Positions 23,601-34,797 are shown, counted from the stretch's first letter. The stretch is DNA of 64,000 nt from Cyrtodaria siliqua (GCA_037043455.1 JAWPHD010003081.1:124001-188000), one strand, 5' to 3'. Numbers and translations: made by a program. The notes: a model not told the origin generated them from the letters alone.

Positions 23601-24295
23601 TCTTTTCAGCTGAACTTAAGGCAATTGAACTTGCCTTAAATTATATTCAGGAATCTGATGATGACCATTTTGTAATCTTCTCTGATTCCCTTTCATCTCT
23701 TCAAGCACTGGGTAATATGAAACATGATAACCCAGTTGTGCTTCAACTTTTAGAAAAGTACAATTCTCTTATAATTGATAATGTTATTATTTTCTGCTGG
23801 CTTCCAAGCCATGTAGGAATACGTGGTAATGATAGAGCTGATAGTGCTGCCAAGGCAGCATTAGATTTACATATATCTAATACCAAGTTACCTTATACTG
23901 ATTTTAAAAGTTGTATTAACACATATATTCGTAACTCTTGGCAAACCGCTTGGGATTTGTCAGTAAACAATAAACTCCATTCAATTAAACCGTTGCTCGG
24001 AGAGTGGCGTTCTTCTAGTAGACCCATTCGTCGAGAGGAAGTTGTCCAAGCCCGGTGCAGAATAGGGCATACACGTTATACTCATTCATATTTATTACAA
24101 GGTGAGCAATTACCAGAATGTATACCCTGCTTTGCACCGTTAACTGTCAAACACATATTGTTGGAATGTGTAGACTTTGATCCTATGCGTCAAAGGTACT
24201 ACAATGTTAATACTATGACCGAGTTATTTAATACTATTGATTTTAATCTAGTTTTAGATTTCCTTAAGGAAGTCAGACTATATGAATCATTATAA
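20603..24295 (+). CDS. B1 ORF2: APE endonuclease / reverse transcriptase / RNase H, intact
   Basis: 1,230 residues, one open frame. APE endonuclease about residues 8-225 (QWNCRG, QET, GDFNAH with D136, SIDLTI, GSDHFP with D212/H213). RT about 480-760 (YRPIALTS, FFDLEKAYDTA, VPQGSILS, catalytic Y671-V-D673-D674). RNase H about 965-1095 (YTDGS with D971, SAELKAIE, FSDSLSS, HVGIRGNDRAD). C-terminal knuckle C1173, C1176, H1184, C1189. All catalytic residues I can identify are present. The frame opens at GTG 20603, directly after a TAA in the same frame (20600-20602), and its first ATG lies deep inside the endonuclease. Initiation is therefore probably by reinitiation at the GTGA overlap with ORF1. 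It nicks target DNA and copies the element RNA in place. Confidence 0.95.
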   Translation: MTTKSNKVIQWNCRGLKPNYDEISLLLNKHNPVAFCLQETFLKNSDRISFKNYSLYNYICDTGDKASGGVSILVNQNIPHRTVALKTGLQAVAVSVTMHRVITICSLYLPPSSSLDLKDLNHLVAQLPSPFILLGDFNAHNYIWGCKDINDKGKKVEDFLAKNNLCLFNDNKSHTYLHPATGSHSSIDLTICDPTLLMDFSWSVGDDLCGSDHFPILLENIGPPLLEKMQRWKLRKADWDTFQSLCEEQLKPSVFEDVEDATALFTKTLHDIADQTIPKTSANPKRPHKPWYDVDCKKAVGDRKAALNAFNLRPTQNNLDTFRVFRAKARRTIKDSKRKSWRSYVSRLNSRSSLKKTWDMVRKINGKGNSSCVNHLKTDNEDITSVKDITNTLAATFSKNSSSENCQPNFLKNKKLKEQKKLNFKSKNLEKYNKLFTLKELRESLKKAHDTSAGPDDIHYQLLKHLPETCLSTLLDIFNKVWVTGNFPDSWREAIVIPVPKPGKDHTDPINYRPIALTSCICKTMERMINERLVWYLESNKLITKYQSGFRRQRGTTDNLIRFESFIREAFVKKEHLVAVFFDLEKAYDTAWKYGIMNDLHDLGLRGRLAIFIENFLEDRQFRVRMGSTLSDMHEQEMGVPQGSILSVTLFSIKINSIVKCINPGVDCSLYVDDFVICYRAKNMNTIERQLQQCLNKLQTWSDENGFRFSKSKTNCMHFCQLRKHHEDPHLTLDGSPIPVVDEAKFLGLIFDRKLTFIPHLKYLKAKCLKALNLLKVVANTNWGADRKVLLQLYRSLIRSKLDYGSIVYGSTRKSYLQMLDPIHNQGLRLALGAFRTSPAESLYVEANEPSLSHRRDKLALQYAIKLKSNPSNPTFDNVFNPSCEPLFDRKPKAIRPFGLRIKPKLRDTEIELNLIAKYKVPQIPPWTLETPTIIFDLCNSNKSSTDPTVFQSKFNEIKSKYSNFQHIYTDGSKDGDKVAAAAVVHKHSIKSRLPDKASIFSAELKAIELALNYIQESDDDHFVIFSDSLSSLQALGNMKHDNPVVLQLLEKYNSLIIDNVIIFCWLPSHVGIRGNDRADSAAKAALDLHISNTKLPYTDFKSCINTYIRNSWQTAWDLSVNNKLHSIKPLLGEWRSSSRPIRREEVVQARCRIGHTRYTHSYLLQGEQLPECIPCFAPLTVKHILLECVDFDPMRQRYYNVNTMTELFNTIDFNLVLDFLKEVRLYESL

Positions 24296-24495
24296 TATGT
24301 TCTTGTATATAATTACTTTGATCTACATGTATAGTTTATATTACTACCATATCATCCCTTATTTTTAATAGTTTTACCTGATATATTTACGTTAATTTTA
24401 ATTAATCCTTCATTTCTTCATCTTTTATCAGTTTTTGCGCACAATATGACCTATTTATGTGTCGGCGTGCCGTAAAACACCATTCATTCATTCAT
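24296..24495 (+). other. B1 3'UTR and (ATTC)n tail
   Basis: 200 bp with the terminal element GTCGGCGTGCCGTAAAAC followed by ACC and four ATTC repeats. B2 ends the same way at 36490-36521 with three repeats. CGGC and GCCG flank a GT and can form a tiny hairpin. A short 3' repeat tail is expected for target-primed reverse transcription. Confidence 0.8.
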
Positions 24496-24638
24496 TCCCC
24501 TTAATGCCCCTGGCGTTCCAGGACATGACTACTAGGTTTTGTTTCTTAAAGTTAAACTTTTTATTTTTTGGGGCGTAATATGTACCGATCCTAGTAGTAG
24601 TGGTTGGGGCTACAGTTGGGGAGTTTTACCCTATTTAT

Positions 24639-26461
24639 TTAGTATGGGTAGTATGGGGGTTGGGGTAAGTAACCAATATTTTGAGGGGGCCTCTGGTCTA
24701 ATGGGTTCATTCTGTATTGCGGCCTATATGGGTTGAAAGGGAGGTTGCCCCATCGGGGTGGGGGTGGGGGTGGTCCTCTGTTTATTCTGTATGATCTGTA
24801 CTGATCATATATCGGCCCTTGGTGTGGCGTGTTAACCCAATGTGGTGTAGGGGAGTTTTGGTTTCTATTGGTACCCTGCTTACTCCGTGTCCCGTTGCCT
24901 ATGGTATTGGGGGCGGGGGTGGTTGGCGCTACTGTGTGGGTGGCCATTTCGGCTTTAATTGCTTCTTCAACAATTTGTTCTAGGGTTTCCTTGTCTACTT
25001 GGGCTCTAACTTTGGGGATGATTTCCCTCATTATGGATTTTACTCTATTTGTTATTTCTTCTGTTTTTATCTCAGAAGGTTGCATTGGAGAGTTTGACGT
25101 TGTCTTTTTCTGGACGCAATCTGGTTAGTGTTTAGGCGCGGGCGGGTTGCTAGGTGGTGCTACGTTAGGTGCTGGGGTGGTGTTGGTGGTGTCAGACCTG
25201 CCGTTCTATGTGATTGTATTATAACTGCGTTTTTGCTCTTAATTGTCTGAGCATATGCATGGTATTTCGGGCATCCTTTGTATGCTGCGCTATGTTTGTC
25301 GTCGCAATTAGTGCACTTTTTGCGGCCTCATTGTGTACATTCTGCGCCCATGTGCTTTTCTGCACAGTGTGGGTATGAAGGTGGATTGTAGCATTTTGAT
25401 GTGCTATGTCCAAACTTTTGGCACCTATTGCATCTTATTATGGCATACAAGGCCGGGGTTACTTTAATATTAACTCCTGTTCTTGTTCTTATTTCTATTG
25501 GTATAGTCGGTGTACTGAAGGTAATTATGACAGTTGCTGTGGGCTGTATTGAGTGTTTGTTTGTGATGTATGCGCCTGTTATATGGTTGTGTGTTGCGTC
25601 CAGATAGTTCCTTAAGTTTCCCTCATTCATATGTTTGGGGACATTAACTTGAATTACCCCCTTGCTGGTTCCTATGGGTTGTTTGGCGTTGCTATGGGGA
25701 TTGACCGGGGCTAGCTTGTAATCCATTTTACCATACTTAAATTGTTTGGCCAGTTCTATTTTGTGGTCACTTATCCTAAACTGGGGGTTTTGGCCTTGCT
25801 CTACTGTGACGTGTTTGCAAAAGGCCCCGCCTACATGTTTGACAAAGGCTGCCACTACTTTACTGTAGTCTTGTACTGGGAATTTCCCGTAAATTGTGCA
25901 TAGGGTCATAAGGACCGTTACTAGTTTGATTGCCATATACGGCGCTGACATTTTGCTGGTGCCCGGTCTTTCCACTACTTTCCATTGAGTTTCCTTTGTC
26001 CTATCCTCTGTCCTATCTATGTCTACTACTTCTTTGTCTATTATTATGACTACAGGTACTTGTTCCCCTTCTCCCGTCTGTGGCTCTAAAGCTACTCCCT
26101 TGTCTACAGCGGGCCCTACCTGGGGTTCTGGTTCCCCTTCTTGTGATATTTCTATCTTATCTATTCTGCCTTCTATAAGGCGGTCCCTATATCTTTTTAC
26201 CAATTTGCTGGTGGCCTGTGTGGTTGGGGAGCAGGTGGAGCAGCTAGTTATCGAGCTGTCAAGTTCTGATTTGCCACTTACGTAGCTCGCACTACTGCAG
26301 GTGCAGTCACTCTCACATTCACTCTCACTCCCACTACTACTACTCCCACTACTACTACTCGTACTAGAGTTGGCTGTGGTTTCCAGCTGCAATTGGAAAC
26401 TCACTTCCTCACTTTCCTCTATCATACTGCTCGCAAACAGGTCTTTAGAACTTTCATCCAT
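24639..26461 (-). pseudogene. C1 ORF1: Gag-like protein, broken
   Basis: About 600 codons from ATG 26461 (MDESSKDLF). A Ser/acidic-rich N-terminus, partly encoded by an (ACT)n-like microsatellite near 26330-26375, leads to an RRM-like region (IQVNVPKHMNEGNL, ATVIITFS), then CCHC knuckles (CNRCQKFGHSTSKC, then HCAEKHMGAEC), then a Pro/Tyr-rich tail ending YYPY. Lesions: AGA-to-TGA stop at 25328-25330 inside the second to third knuckle interval, and frameshifts in the proline-rich region 25090-25210. Its N-terminus matches C3 closely but C2 only weakly. ORF2 starts 113 bp further on. Confidence 0.88.
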
Positions 26462-26508
26462 GTTGCTGTAGCCCTAATAAGATTTGTTGTTTTTAGTTTT
26501 TATTTTTA

Positions 26509-26539
26509 CTCGCCCTATGGCACTAGGCCTTTTGGCGAG
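26509..26539 (-). other. 3'-terminal stem-loop of A2
   Basis: CTCGCC (26509-26514) pairs with GGCGAG (26534-26539), with an inner GGC/GCC at 26519-26521 and 26527-26529. It has the same position and plan as 881-913 in A1, about 23 bp from the border. The 3'UTR between it and ORF2 (26540-28217) is non-coding. Confidence 0.75.
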
Positions 26540-27852
26540 CTTTTCAGTAGGTGGTTAAAATTGTTTGGAGGGGAAATTGGAGGGGAATAGTTGTTTCAAT
26601 AATGGCAAGAACCAGGTAGACAACTGTGTCAGTTTTATAGGATTGGCCGTGAAATTCAGAAGGCGATTAGATTAAAAATAATATAGTATATTAACTGCCC
26701 TTAGATGTTTATATTTAGCTTTGGTTGGTATATTTATTATTTTAAATTTAAATTGAGAATATATTATATTCCAACGCCAGCGCGTCACCATTTATTTATT
26801 TTTTTAAAAAATTTATTCTATCTTAATATTTACATATATACATACTCCATGTTTTATCTGCCGCGTGCTCCCTTCCAGAAGGAATGGACATCATTAGATG
26901 AAAGCATATATTTTTGAAACACAATAAAATAAAATAAAATAACCCAGTGTTGTTTGTAGGACATCACTCCAGATCTCTCAATAAAAAACAAAGCCACCAG
27001 AGGCGTGCGCTATGAGAGTAAGCACGTCAAGTGGAGTGTGTCCCTCCGCCAAAGCCACGCGGAGGCCACACTGGGGAGGGCACGGGGCAGAAGTATACAT
27101 AGGATTTACATGTTAATAATATTACCACCCTATCCCGTTGTGTGCATCAGACAAGATTAAAAAATGTTTTCTTCCCCGCTGTCGTCATAAAACTAAGCAT
27201 ATATACAAATAAATCGGACAGCCAGGAATTTCTATTATCTTATCATATAAAAAACCGATAATTATTAAAATCACACAGCAGGACCGGTGGGGACTTACAA
27301 TATATTGTTACTATATAGACAGAAAAGTCGAGCAGCTGTCGTTAATCAAGTATGGGTTCGTAAGGAACGATTTACCATACTAAAATCCAACATAAGATAA
27401 TATGATTAAAACCTGTTACATTGTAAATAGGGCAGGACGGACGTTAGTCCGTTACAAAATGCCGATGTTTAAAGTAAATTACAAGATAAAGTATCCCGTG
27501 GATCCAATGGAACTCCTTAGTCTCAAGTATCCATTAGGAACAGATTAACTGCCGATGCTCGTCTTCACAGAAGAAAAAAATATGTTAAAAATGAGGTCTA
27601 TTCCAATTGGAGGTAGTAAACTGTCTGTATTTTTAATACAGAGTTTGTACCCACTGATGAGTCTAAGTTCTTCCCCATCAGTGATAGATTATTAATTAAA
27701 TATGGACAGAATATATATCAGTCCAAATTCTAAAACATAAGGGAGTGGGAAAGGTCAGGCGAAATGTGAATTACATTTAATTGATGATTTTACTGTAGGT
27801 GTTAAAATAATAGATTGGGACAAAAAGGGGTATATAGAGAAATGAACATATA

Positions 27853-28171
27853 ACTATACAATTAATAAATTGTTTTTCTGGTAGTCTGAAGATGATTATA
27901 CTGTATAATACTAACCGGAATATAGGGTAACATAAGACTCATGAATAGGTATTGCTGTTAAATATATGGGGGAATACGTGACTGATCCTGGACCGCTGTG
28001 CCTGCGTTGTCATCAGACTCAAAAATCGCCCCAGCGCGTCCACCGGATCAGTCCAATATTGTAGCTATACAATTAATAAATTGTTTTACTGGTAGTCTGA
28101 AGACGATTATACTGTATATTACTAACAGGAATATAAGGGAACATAAGACTCATGAATAGGTATTGCTGTTA
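27853..28171 (-). repeat. Direct duplication in the A2 3'UTR flanking a conserved inverted-repeat block
   Basis: A segment of about 105 bp (from about 27853) is repeated from about 28073 to 28171. Between the copies lies the block shared with A1. In it GACTGATCC (27980-27988) pairs perfectly with GGATCAGTC (28045-28053). Confidence 0.8.
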
Positions 28172-28217
28172 TACACATAATCCGTATATATGATATATCC
28201 AGCTAAGACATAAGAAG

Positions 28218-31200
28218 TTATATCTTCTTTTGGAAATGTGAATCCTTAATGAAGTCACTAAGCGCACTAAAAACTATTTGTCTATATCGTTTTTCAGGAT
28301 CTAGAATATTTGTAAGATTAAACGAAATAGATAATTGTTGAAGTTTAAATTTTAAATTATCTCGGGTTGCAACTAGCTGATCACAATCGAGAAGGAAATG
28401 TGGTGAATGGGACAGAGCAAGAGGGGCAATCTTTTTGTAGATCTTTTATTATATGGCTTCCCATGCTTGCTGGTAGTAGATTGTATCCCATTCTCAATCT
28501 AGTGATATCTTTATTTATTAATTTATTAGTTGAAAAAAGATCATGATTTATCAAGTTATTTCTAAGCCTTGTAATAGTATTATATTTATTTGTTTGTTCA
28601 GTTAGATAATGATTTAATTTCATGTTAATTATTTTATGGATGATGGAGTATATTTCTGAAGGGGCTAATGGGACAGGTTGATCAATTAATATATTATTTA
28701 GGCCTGCCTTACAAGCAAGGTCTGCCTTTTCATTTCCAGGTATTTGAACATGGGCCGGACACCACTCCAATGTAACTGAAAGGTTTGAGAGGTTGCAATC
28801 ATTAATCTGAATTAAAATATCTGAAATTAGGTCCGGCCTTGATTTACTAGTTCTATCCCTTATTGCTGTTATACTGGATAGAGAGTCCGAAAATATAACT
28901 GAATATGGGGGTTTGTTTTTGTATATCCATTTGAGGGAATTTTTTATCGCATTCAGCTCAGCAGTAAATATTGATAATCCATCTGTAATTCTTTTTATTT
29001 TTGTAATATTTAAAGTTGGAATGACAAAAGCAGAAGCTACTCTACCGGTATTTGGGTCTTTTGATCCATCTGTATAAATGCTAATATGGGAATTATATTT
29101 ATTATCTATATGTTCGTTGAAGGCCAATTTAATATCTTGTTGGTTGTCTTGTTTACTAATCATATTCGAAAGGTTTATATCCACTATTGGAGTAAGTAAA
29201 GTCCAGGGGGGAATATCTTTTTTACTAGAGTCTGAAATGTTTATATCTTTTAAGTTGTATTCTTCAACAAGATTAAATGTGACTGAACCAAAGGGTTTGG
29301 GCCTATCTTTGAACTTATTTTTACAATAAGTAGGTTTAATAATGTCATTGACAGGATTAGTTATTTTATTAGTCTGGGATCTAGACCAGTATCTCAGCAT
29401 CTGCTCTTCTCTATGTAAATGGAGGGGGAGAACTCCCGCCTCATGTTCTAAAATATGTTTTGGGGTAGATTTAAGTGCGCCTAGTGCTATCCTTAAAGCT
29501 TTGTTTTGAATTATATCAAGTTGCTGTAATAATGAGGAAGAAGCACATGAATAAACGTGGGAACCATAATCTATTTTTGGTCTAATAAGGGTTTTATATA
29601 ATATAATTAGAGATTTTCTATCTGATCCAAAATCCGTTCCGTTTAACATTCTTAATAAATTTAAATCTTTCTCACATTTAGCTATTAAATTGTGTATATG
29701 TGTTGTAAAGTTTAGTCTTCTATCAAAGATCATGCCTAAAAATGTGGCTGTTTTACTGAATATAATTTTAGTGTCACCTAAAAAAAGGTCGACAAATTCT
29801 CGGGGGGTATTGCCAAAAATAATTCCCACTGTCTTATTAGGTGATAATTTAAAGCCCCATTTTTTTGCCCATTCCCATATTAAATTTAGGCCCTTTTGAG
29901 CTTTGGTTTGTAGTTTATTTAAATTTTTTCCTGTAACAACCATGCCAGTGTCTTTTACGATATCTGGCAGGTCGTTAATAAGAATATTAAAAAGAAGGGG
30001 GGATATTATGTAACCTTGGGGAGTACCTCTCTCTAGTGATTCTTCATCAGAGAGAGAGTCGTCAACCTTAACTTGTATCTTCCTGTCCTGAAGAAAGGCC
30101 TTAATGAAGGAGAAGCAATTTCCTCTAATGCCAAAATCAAATAATTTAGTAAGAATTCCTATATTCCAAGCAAGGTCAAATGCTGCTTGTAAATCTAAAA
30201 ATATAGCAATTACCGAATGGCCAATATTTTTTGCAAATATTATATCATGTTGTAATCTGGCCAACTGATCTTGTGTACTGCGGCCCTTCCTGAAACCTGA
30301 TTGAAATTTATTTAATAAGTGTTTTGTTTCTAGGAAGTGTTCTAATCGATTTTTGACCATATATTCCATTAATTTACTAGGATGAGAAGTTAAGCTTATG
30401 GGTCTATAGGATTTAGGGTCATTAGAGTCCTTATTGGTTTTTTTAATCGGGATAACACAGGCCAGTTTCCAGGAGGTCGGATAGGTTTTGGAAGTCCAAA
30501 TTTTATTATAAAGGAGAAGCCAAATACTTAAGGTGGATTCAGGCATATGTTTAAATAGCTGATAGGAAATTTTGTCAGGTCCAACGGCGGAATTTTTTCT
30601 GCTATTAATTGCATCTCTAAGTTCCAGCATATTAAAGGGGAGATTAAGGGTAGGATCTGTATCCTCTTGAATGTCGTTATTAATTTTATTATTAAAATCT
30701 GTTTCAAAATTATCTTGAAAGTCATTTGTAGTTTTAGGAAGATTGTCCTTACTCGAAACTTGGGCGTAATGCTTGGCCAACATGTTAGCTTTTTCTTTAT
30801 TCGTTGTTGCATATTGAAGATTTGTTTTTAACAGTGGCACCGAAGAAGATGATTTTCCACGTATTTTATTAATCTTTGTCCAGAAAGTTTTAGTGTTACT
30901 TTGTTTTAAAGAACAGGTATTTATAAATTCTTCCCAATTACTTTTCTTCGCTGATGATATAATATTTTTAGAGTCAAGCTCTGCATTTTTAAAGTTAAAT
31001 AGATTTGTTTCAGACGGGTCTTTTTTTAATTTATTCAACATGTATTTGCGTTTTTTAACCGCCTGTTTGCATTCAGAATTCCACCATGGGACATTTTTCT
31101 TTTTTGGCATTTTATTATAAATCGGGACGCTTTGATGCACTATATTCAGTATCGCATCAGTTAAATTATTATTAAATATATGTATATCTTCTGAAAATAA

Positions 31201-31991
31201 GTCTTCTGTATTTAAATCTTTACATAGAATATTGAAAAGGTCCCAGTCTGTTTTATTATAGTTGTATTTATCTTGATTATATTGTTCATGTGTTATCTTA
31301 TCATTTATTAGCTGTATAGAGATATAAATTAGGAAGTGGTCAGACCCCCAATTATCGTCTAGGACTGTCCATTGAGTTTTTTGAGAGAGGGGGATGGTAG
31401 AGAAAGACAGATCTATGTTTGACAGGTTACCCGTTCTGTTATCGATGTGCGTTGGGGAGCCGTCGTTAAGAAGGATTACATTCTGCTCGTCAACCCAAGA
31501 CAGAATTTCTTTCCCCTTTTTATTTGAGTGTTCAGATCCCCATGCATGGTGGTGGGCGTTAAAGTCTCCCGTGATTAAGACATGTTTAATATTAAGCTCA
31601 TTTATTTTCTTACTAATTTTATTTAATGATCTGCTATCACAGTTTCTTGAGTAAAGATACACTTTTATTTTAACACTTTAAATAGCTGGACTTCAATTGT
31701 AGTATTATCATTGTCGTCCCTAGGATTTTCTATATTTATATTTTCATAATTAATGTAATTTTTAAAATAGACGGCCAAACCCCCACACTCATTGTTATTT
31801 TTATTATTAAAGAATTTGAATTCATGTCTGAATCCCGGTATAGTTTTAAAATTGTTCTTGTTAAATTTTGTTTCTTGCAGACATATAATATCAATTTCCG
31901 GATTCAGGCCTAAAAACAGTTTTATTTCTGCATGCTTTATATGAGTTAGTCCCCCCGCGTTAAAAGATATTATGTTTACTTGCTTATTCAT
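28218..31991 (-). pseudogene. A2 ORF2: EN-RT-RNase H polyprotein lacking the RT active site
   Basis: About 1,258 codons from ATG 31991 (MNKQVN), whose ATGA overlaps the ORF1 stop. Endonuclease (QETKFN, GDFNAHH, GSDHF), linker (PWWNSEC), RT (YRPISLTS, GTPQGYIISP), RNase H (YTDGSKD, FSDSLSS, NEKAD). Lesions: a frameshift near 31665-31680 where A1 has extra endonuclease codons; an in-frame loss near 29940 of about 11 residues that in A1 contain FADD; a frameshift near 28400 within the C-terminal knuckle, beyond which the homologous frame continues to TAA at 28218-28220. Loss of both catalytic aspartates makes the RT non-functional. Confidence 0.92.
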
Positions 31992-34797
31992 TTCAACAGT
32001 TTGTTTATCCTATTTTTCACAGAGGTATTCTGTTTTTTTGCGCTTATCGATGATATTGTGGATTTTCTAGGTGTTTTTGTTACCTTTAGATTTAGAGCTC
32101 CTTGTAATTTTTTTGGTGTTTTTAGGACACGGGAGTTCCTACTTGATTTGTTTATAACTATACTAGACTTATGATTGTTGTCCCTTACGGCCTTATGATC
32201 AATAGTAGGGGGTTGGGGTTGTTGAAGTAAGGGGTCTTTAGTCAATGGTTGAATTGCTCTAAAGATTTCTCTTTGTACATGTGAAATTAACAGAGGGCCG
32301 CTGGGTCTAGTTTTTTCATCTAATAATTTAATTGTGACTTTAGTTAAAATATCAATATTTGTAATCATGGTTATCGAGTAACCAGATACACTTATTTTAT
32401 ATGGGGATGTTTGGGAGGAAGATTCTAAAAATGTGGGTGTAATTCTTATTGGAATGCTAGGGGTAGGGGTCTCATTTAGGTCCACCAGGTCTAGAATTGA
32501 TTTGTTAAAAAAGCTGTAATTTGACGTCCAATCTGAATCTATGCTTTCTCCGAATGATATTATAGAAGTATTTTGGGTTACATTAAAGATACTGCTATCA
32601 CTAATTGTTGTAGAGGTATTAGGTGAGAAAACGGATGAGCAGTTAGACTTGTTTGAGATTTGATGTTTAAGATCCAAATTTACAGCGGGGTCTATGTTAG
32701 GTGTAGATTGTTTTGGACCTATCTCCGGAGAGTTTATGGGGGTTATTTGATTGTTTATAGCCGTTTTATTTGCATGTTCTGGAGAATTTTGGGTAGAACT
32801 GTCACTATCCCTTGTGGAAATATCAATATTAAGGGGATTAAACTGAACTGGAGAGTTTTGAGGGGTTAGTGTATTGTTTATATCAGTTTTCATGACGGGA
32901 TCTGATGATTTTTGAAAGGAACAGTCTATAGATCTGGTGGAGATATCAATATAAATGGGTTTATTAAGATTTGAGAATTATGTAGCATGAATCTCAGTTG
33001 TAGTATCAATACAAGGGGGATTTGAAGGGTTTAGGGGATCTGTAGAGTTGGTTATGGCTCCGTTTGTGGAAGTAATCAAGATGGGAGGTAATACACTTAT
33101 TTCCTTATGAGGGGGTGAAATTATGGTATGGGTGATCTCTATGGGTTTTTTAATCTCCTCTATATTAAGGGGGTGTTGGTTTAGAGGAGGGGAAGGGATG
33201 AGAGGTTTGCTAAGTCGGCGGATCTTCTTATCTTGACCTCTGGTAAATTTTATTATTTTCTTATTCCAAAAAGAGCTAGAGAGCATTTCGTTGTCGACTG
33301 CTAGCTCATTTTCTAAAGTGATAATTTTATCTGCGGGAGCTATATTTGGAGTTTGCATGTTTTCTGTTTTAAGTTGATTAGTTGTAATCCCTGTTGTAAA
33401 AGTGACCTTGTCAGGGTTACATGTAGCATTTGGAACTAATATTGGTGTGGCCATATAGATGGGGGTGGTAGGGGAATTAGATAAATTTAGTTTAGTAGAC
33501 TCCTGTTTTATGGGTTTGAGTTGAGACTGGGGGACTTTGGGAACTGGATCCTGTATATTGTTGGGGATCTTTGGATGGACAGTATCTGAGGAGAGGATTT
33601 TAAACGGACGGGTCTTAATTTCAAGTAGTGAAGGAATGTATTTTGATCTGGATCGAAATAGTGGAAGGGTTTCAAAGACTGTGGCTTGTTTATTGGGCAA
33701 TACCTTCCTTAGCTGTCTGTATAAAGGGGCTTTATGAGAATATACTATAGTTTGACTTTTTTTAAATGGACGGGTTTTGATATCTAGTAGAGAAGGTATC
33801 CCTGAATGTTTTGTATTAGGAGTTGGGGGTTCTGGATCAACATCCCAATCACTTTTTTCAGTGACCCAGATTGATGTTTTAATTGTCTCGTGATTTAATG
33901 GAACATTAGAAGAGTTATTTTCAAAGTTGTGTTCAAGTGCGGAGACATTAAATTTAGGGGAGATAGAGCGTTGTCTTAAATATTTTGAATCCTTATGAAT
34001 TTTAATGGCCACAGCCCAAGAAACTTGTTTTGACTGCGAAATTTTAGTAATTTCTACAGCTTTGGTATAGGCGGAGCATCCCCTATACCTAGTAGTATGT
34101 GGTCCTCCACAGTTTGAACAACAGTAGTTTGTGGAGGAGCATTCTCCAGTGTGGTGGGCTTGGGCACATTTGGCGCAGGATAAAGTTCCTTTGCATTTAT
34201 TTATTTTGTGCCCAAAGCCCTGACACTGGAAACATCTAATTGGGGGGGAGACAAATTCCTCCACTTCAAATAAGGTAAAGGTTTTATGTATTTTAAGAGT
34301 TTTTGGGAGTGTATCCCCACCTACGACGACCTTTACTGCCCCTGTATTTAATCCAAATTTATTTTTTAAAATGGTGAGAGATGATGTGTGGAGTTTTATT
34401 GTTTTCGTCCACGAATTCCTTTTTTAGTTCATCCATGTCCGTGTCAAGTGGCACATGGTGGATGACTCCTTCTCTAGTAGTAGATGAAGGGATGCTGATT
34501 GAGATTTCTATATCTCCTAAGAAGAGGGGAGTATTATTTAGAATGAGGGATTTGGCTTCGGCCGAAGTTGTTTCAATTAAGAGGTCACCAGATTTTAGTG
34601 GGACAACTCATTTGATTTTGTTTGGAAATTTAGTTGAGATTTGTCCTGAAAGTTTGATTAAAGATATTGTTTTTGTAATTGCTTGTCCCACCTTAGATTT
34701 ATAGAAAAGTTTATGGTCCCAAGTGTTATGAAGAATATGATGGTCGTCGCTGGCGGAGAGGGCATCGCCCAGTACTTTTTTTATAACTATTAGACAT
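31988..34797 (-). pseudogene. A2 ORF1: Gag-like protein, several breaks
   Basis: Homologous to A1 ORF1 but longer (about 930 codons). The likely start is ATG 34797, followed after a few codons by a frameshift in an A/T run. RRM-like part, then CFQCQGFGHKINKC, CAKCAQAHHTGEC and CSNCGGPHTTRYRGC. The Pro/Thr/Ser-rich linker contains two related segments with SLLDIKTRPFK / SLLEIKTRPFK (about 33600-33800), an internal duplication absent from A1. Breaks: a TGA near 34605, a frameshift near 34370-34385, and a gap between 32978 and 32893. The stop overlaps the ORF2 ATG. Confidence 0.85.

Larger units (their letters stand above)
18542..24495 (+). mobile_element. B1: full-length, apparently intact I-group non-LTR retrotransposon
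   Basis: 5,954 bp between 15-bp target duplications. Order: 5'UTR of about 640 bp, ORF1, ORF2 overlapping by 4 bases, 3'UTR of 200 bp ending in CACC(ATTC)n. It is the only element in the window with both frames open end to end. It sits in the opposite orientation to the array and splits C1 ORF2 near its start. A shorter relative, B2, lies at 35198-36523. RNase H after RT places it in the I group. Confidence 0.93.
14677..24526 (-). pseudogene. C1 ORF2: endonuclease / RT / RNase H, split by element B1
   Basis: The coding parts are 24526-24511 (ATG, MSWNA) and 18541-14677, about 1,290 codons without B1. Domains: APE endonuclease (QETFSKEK, GDFNLKN, GSDHYP), linker with PWWTDQC, RT (YRPISLTPV, GCPQGSV, YVDD near 16455-16475), RNase H (YTDGSKK, TELVAI, FSDSLSS, NERADY) and a C-terminal CX2CX7HX8C. 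Lesions: the 5.95-kb B1 insertion, an out-of-frame G tract at 18343-18365, a one-base insertion near 17085, and a CGA-to-TGA stop at 14977-14979 just before the C-terminal knuckle. It keeps a 66-nt linker segment (about 17490-17560) that C2 and C3 have lost. Confidence 0.9.
12461..26474 (-). mobile_element. C1: I-group non-LTR element of the tandem array, interrupted by B1
   Basis: Minus-strand element: ORF1 at the right, ORF2 (split by B1), then a 2.2-kb 3'UTR at the left. It is one of three copies in a head-to-tail array (C2 41770-52492, C3 54822-61948). The sequence passes without an obvious tail or duplication from the 3'UTR into the G block, so the true 3' end of the element within the unit is undefined. 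The right end runs into TAATAAGATTT (26475-26485), where A2 inserted. C1 lacks roughly 160 bp that lie just upstream of ORF1 in C2 and C3. Confidence 0.85.
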
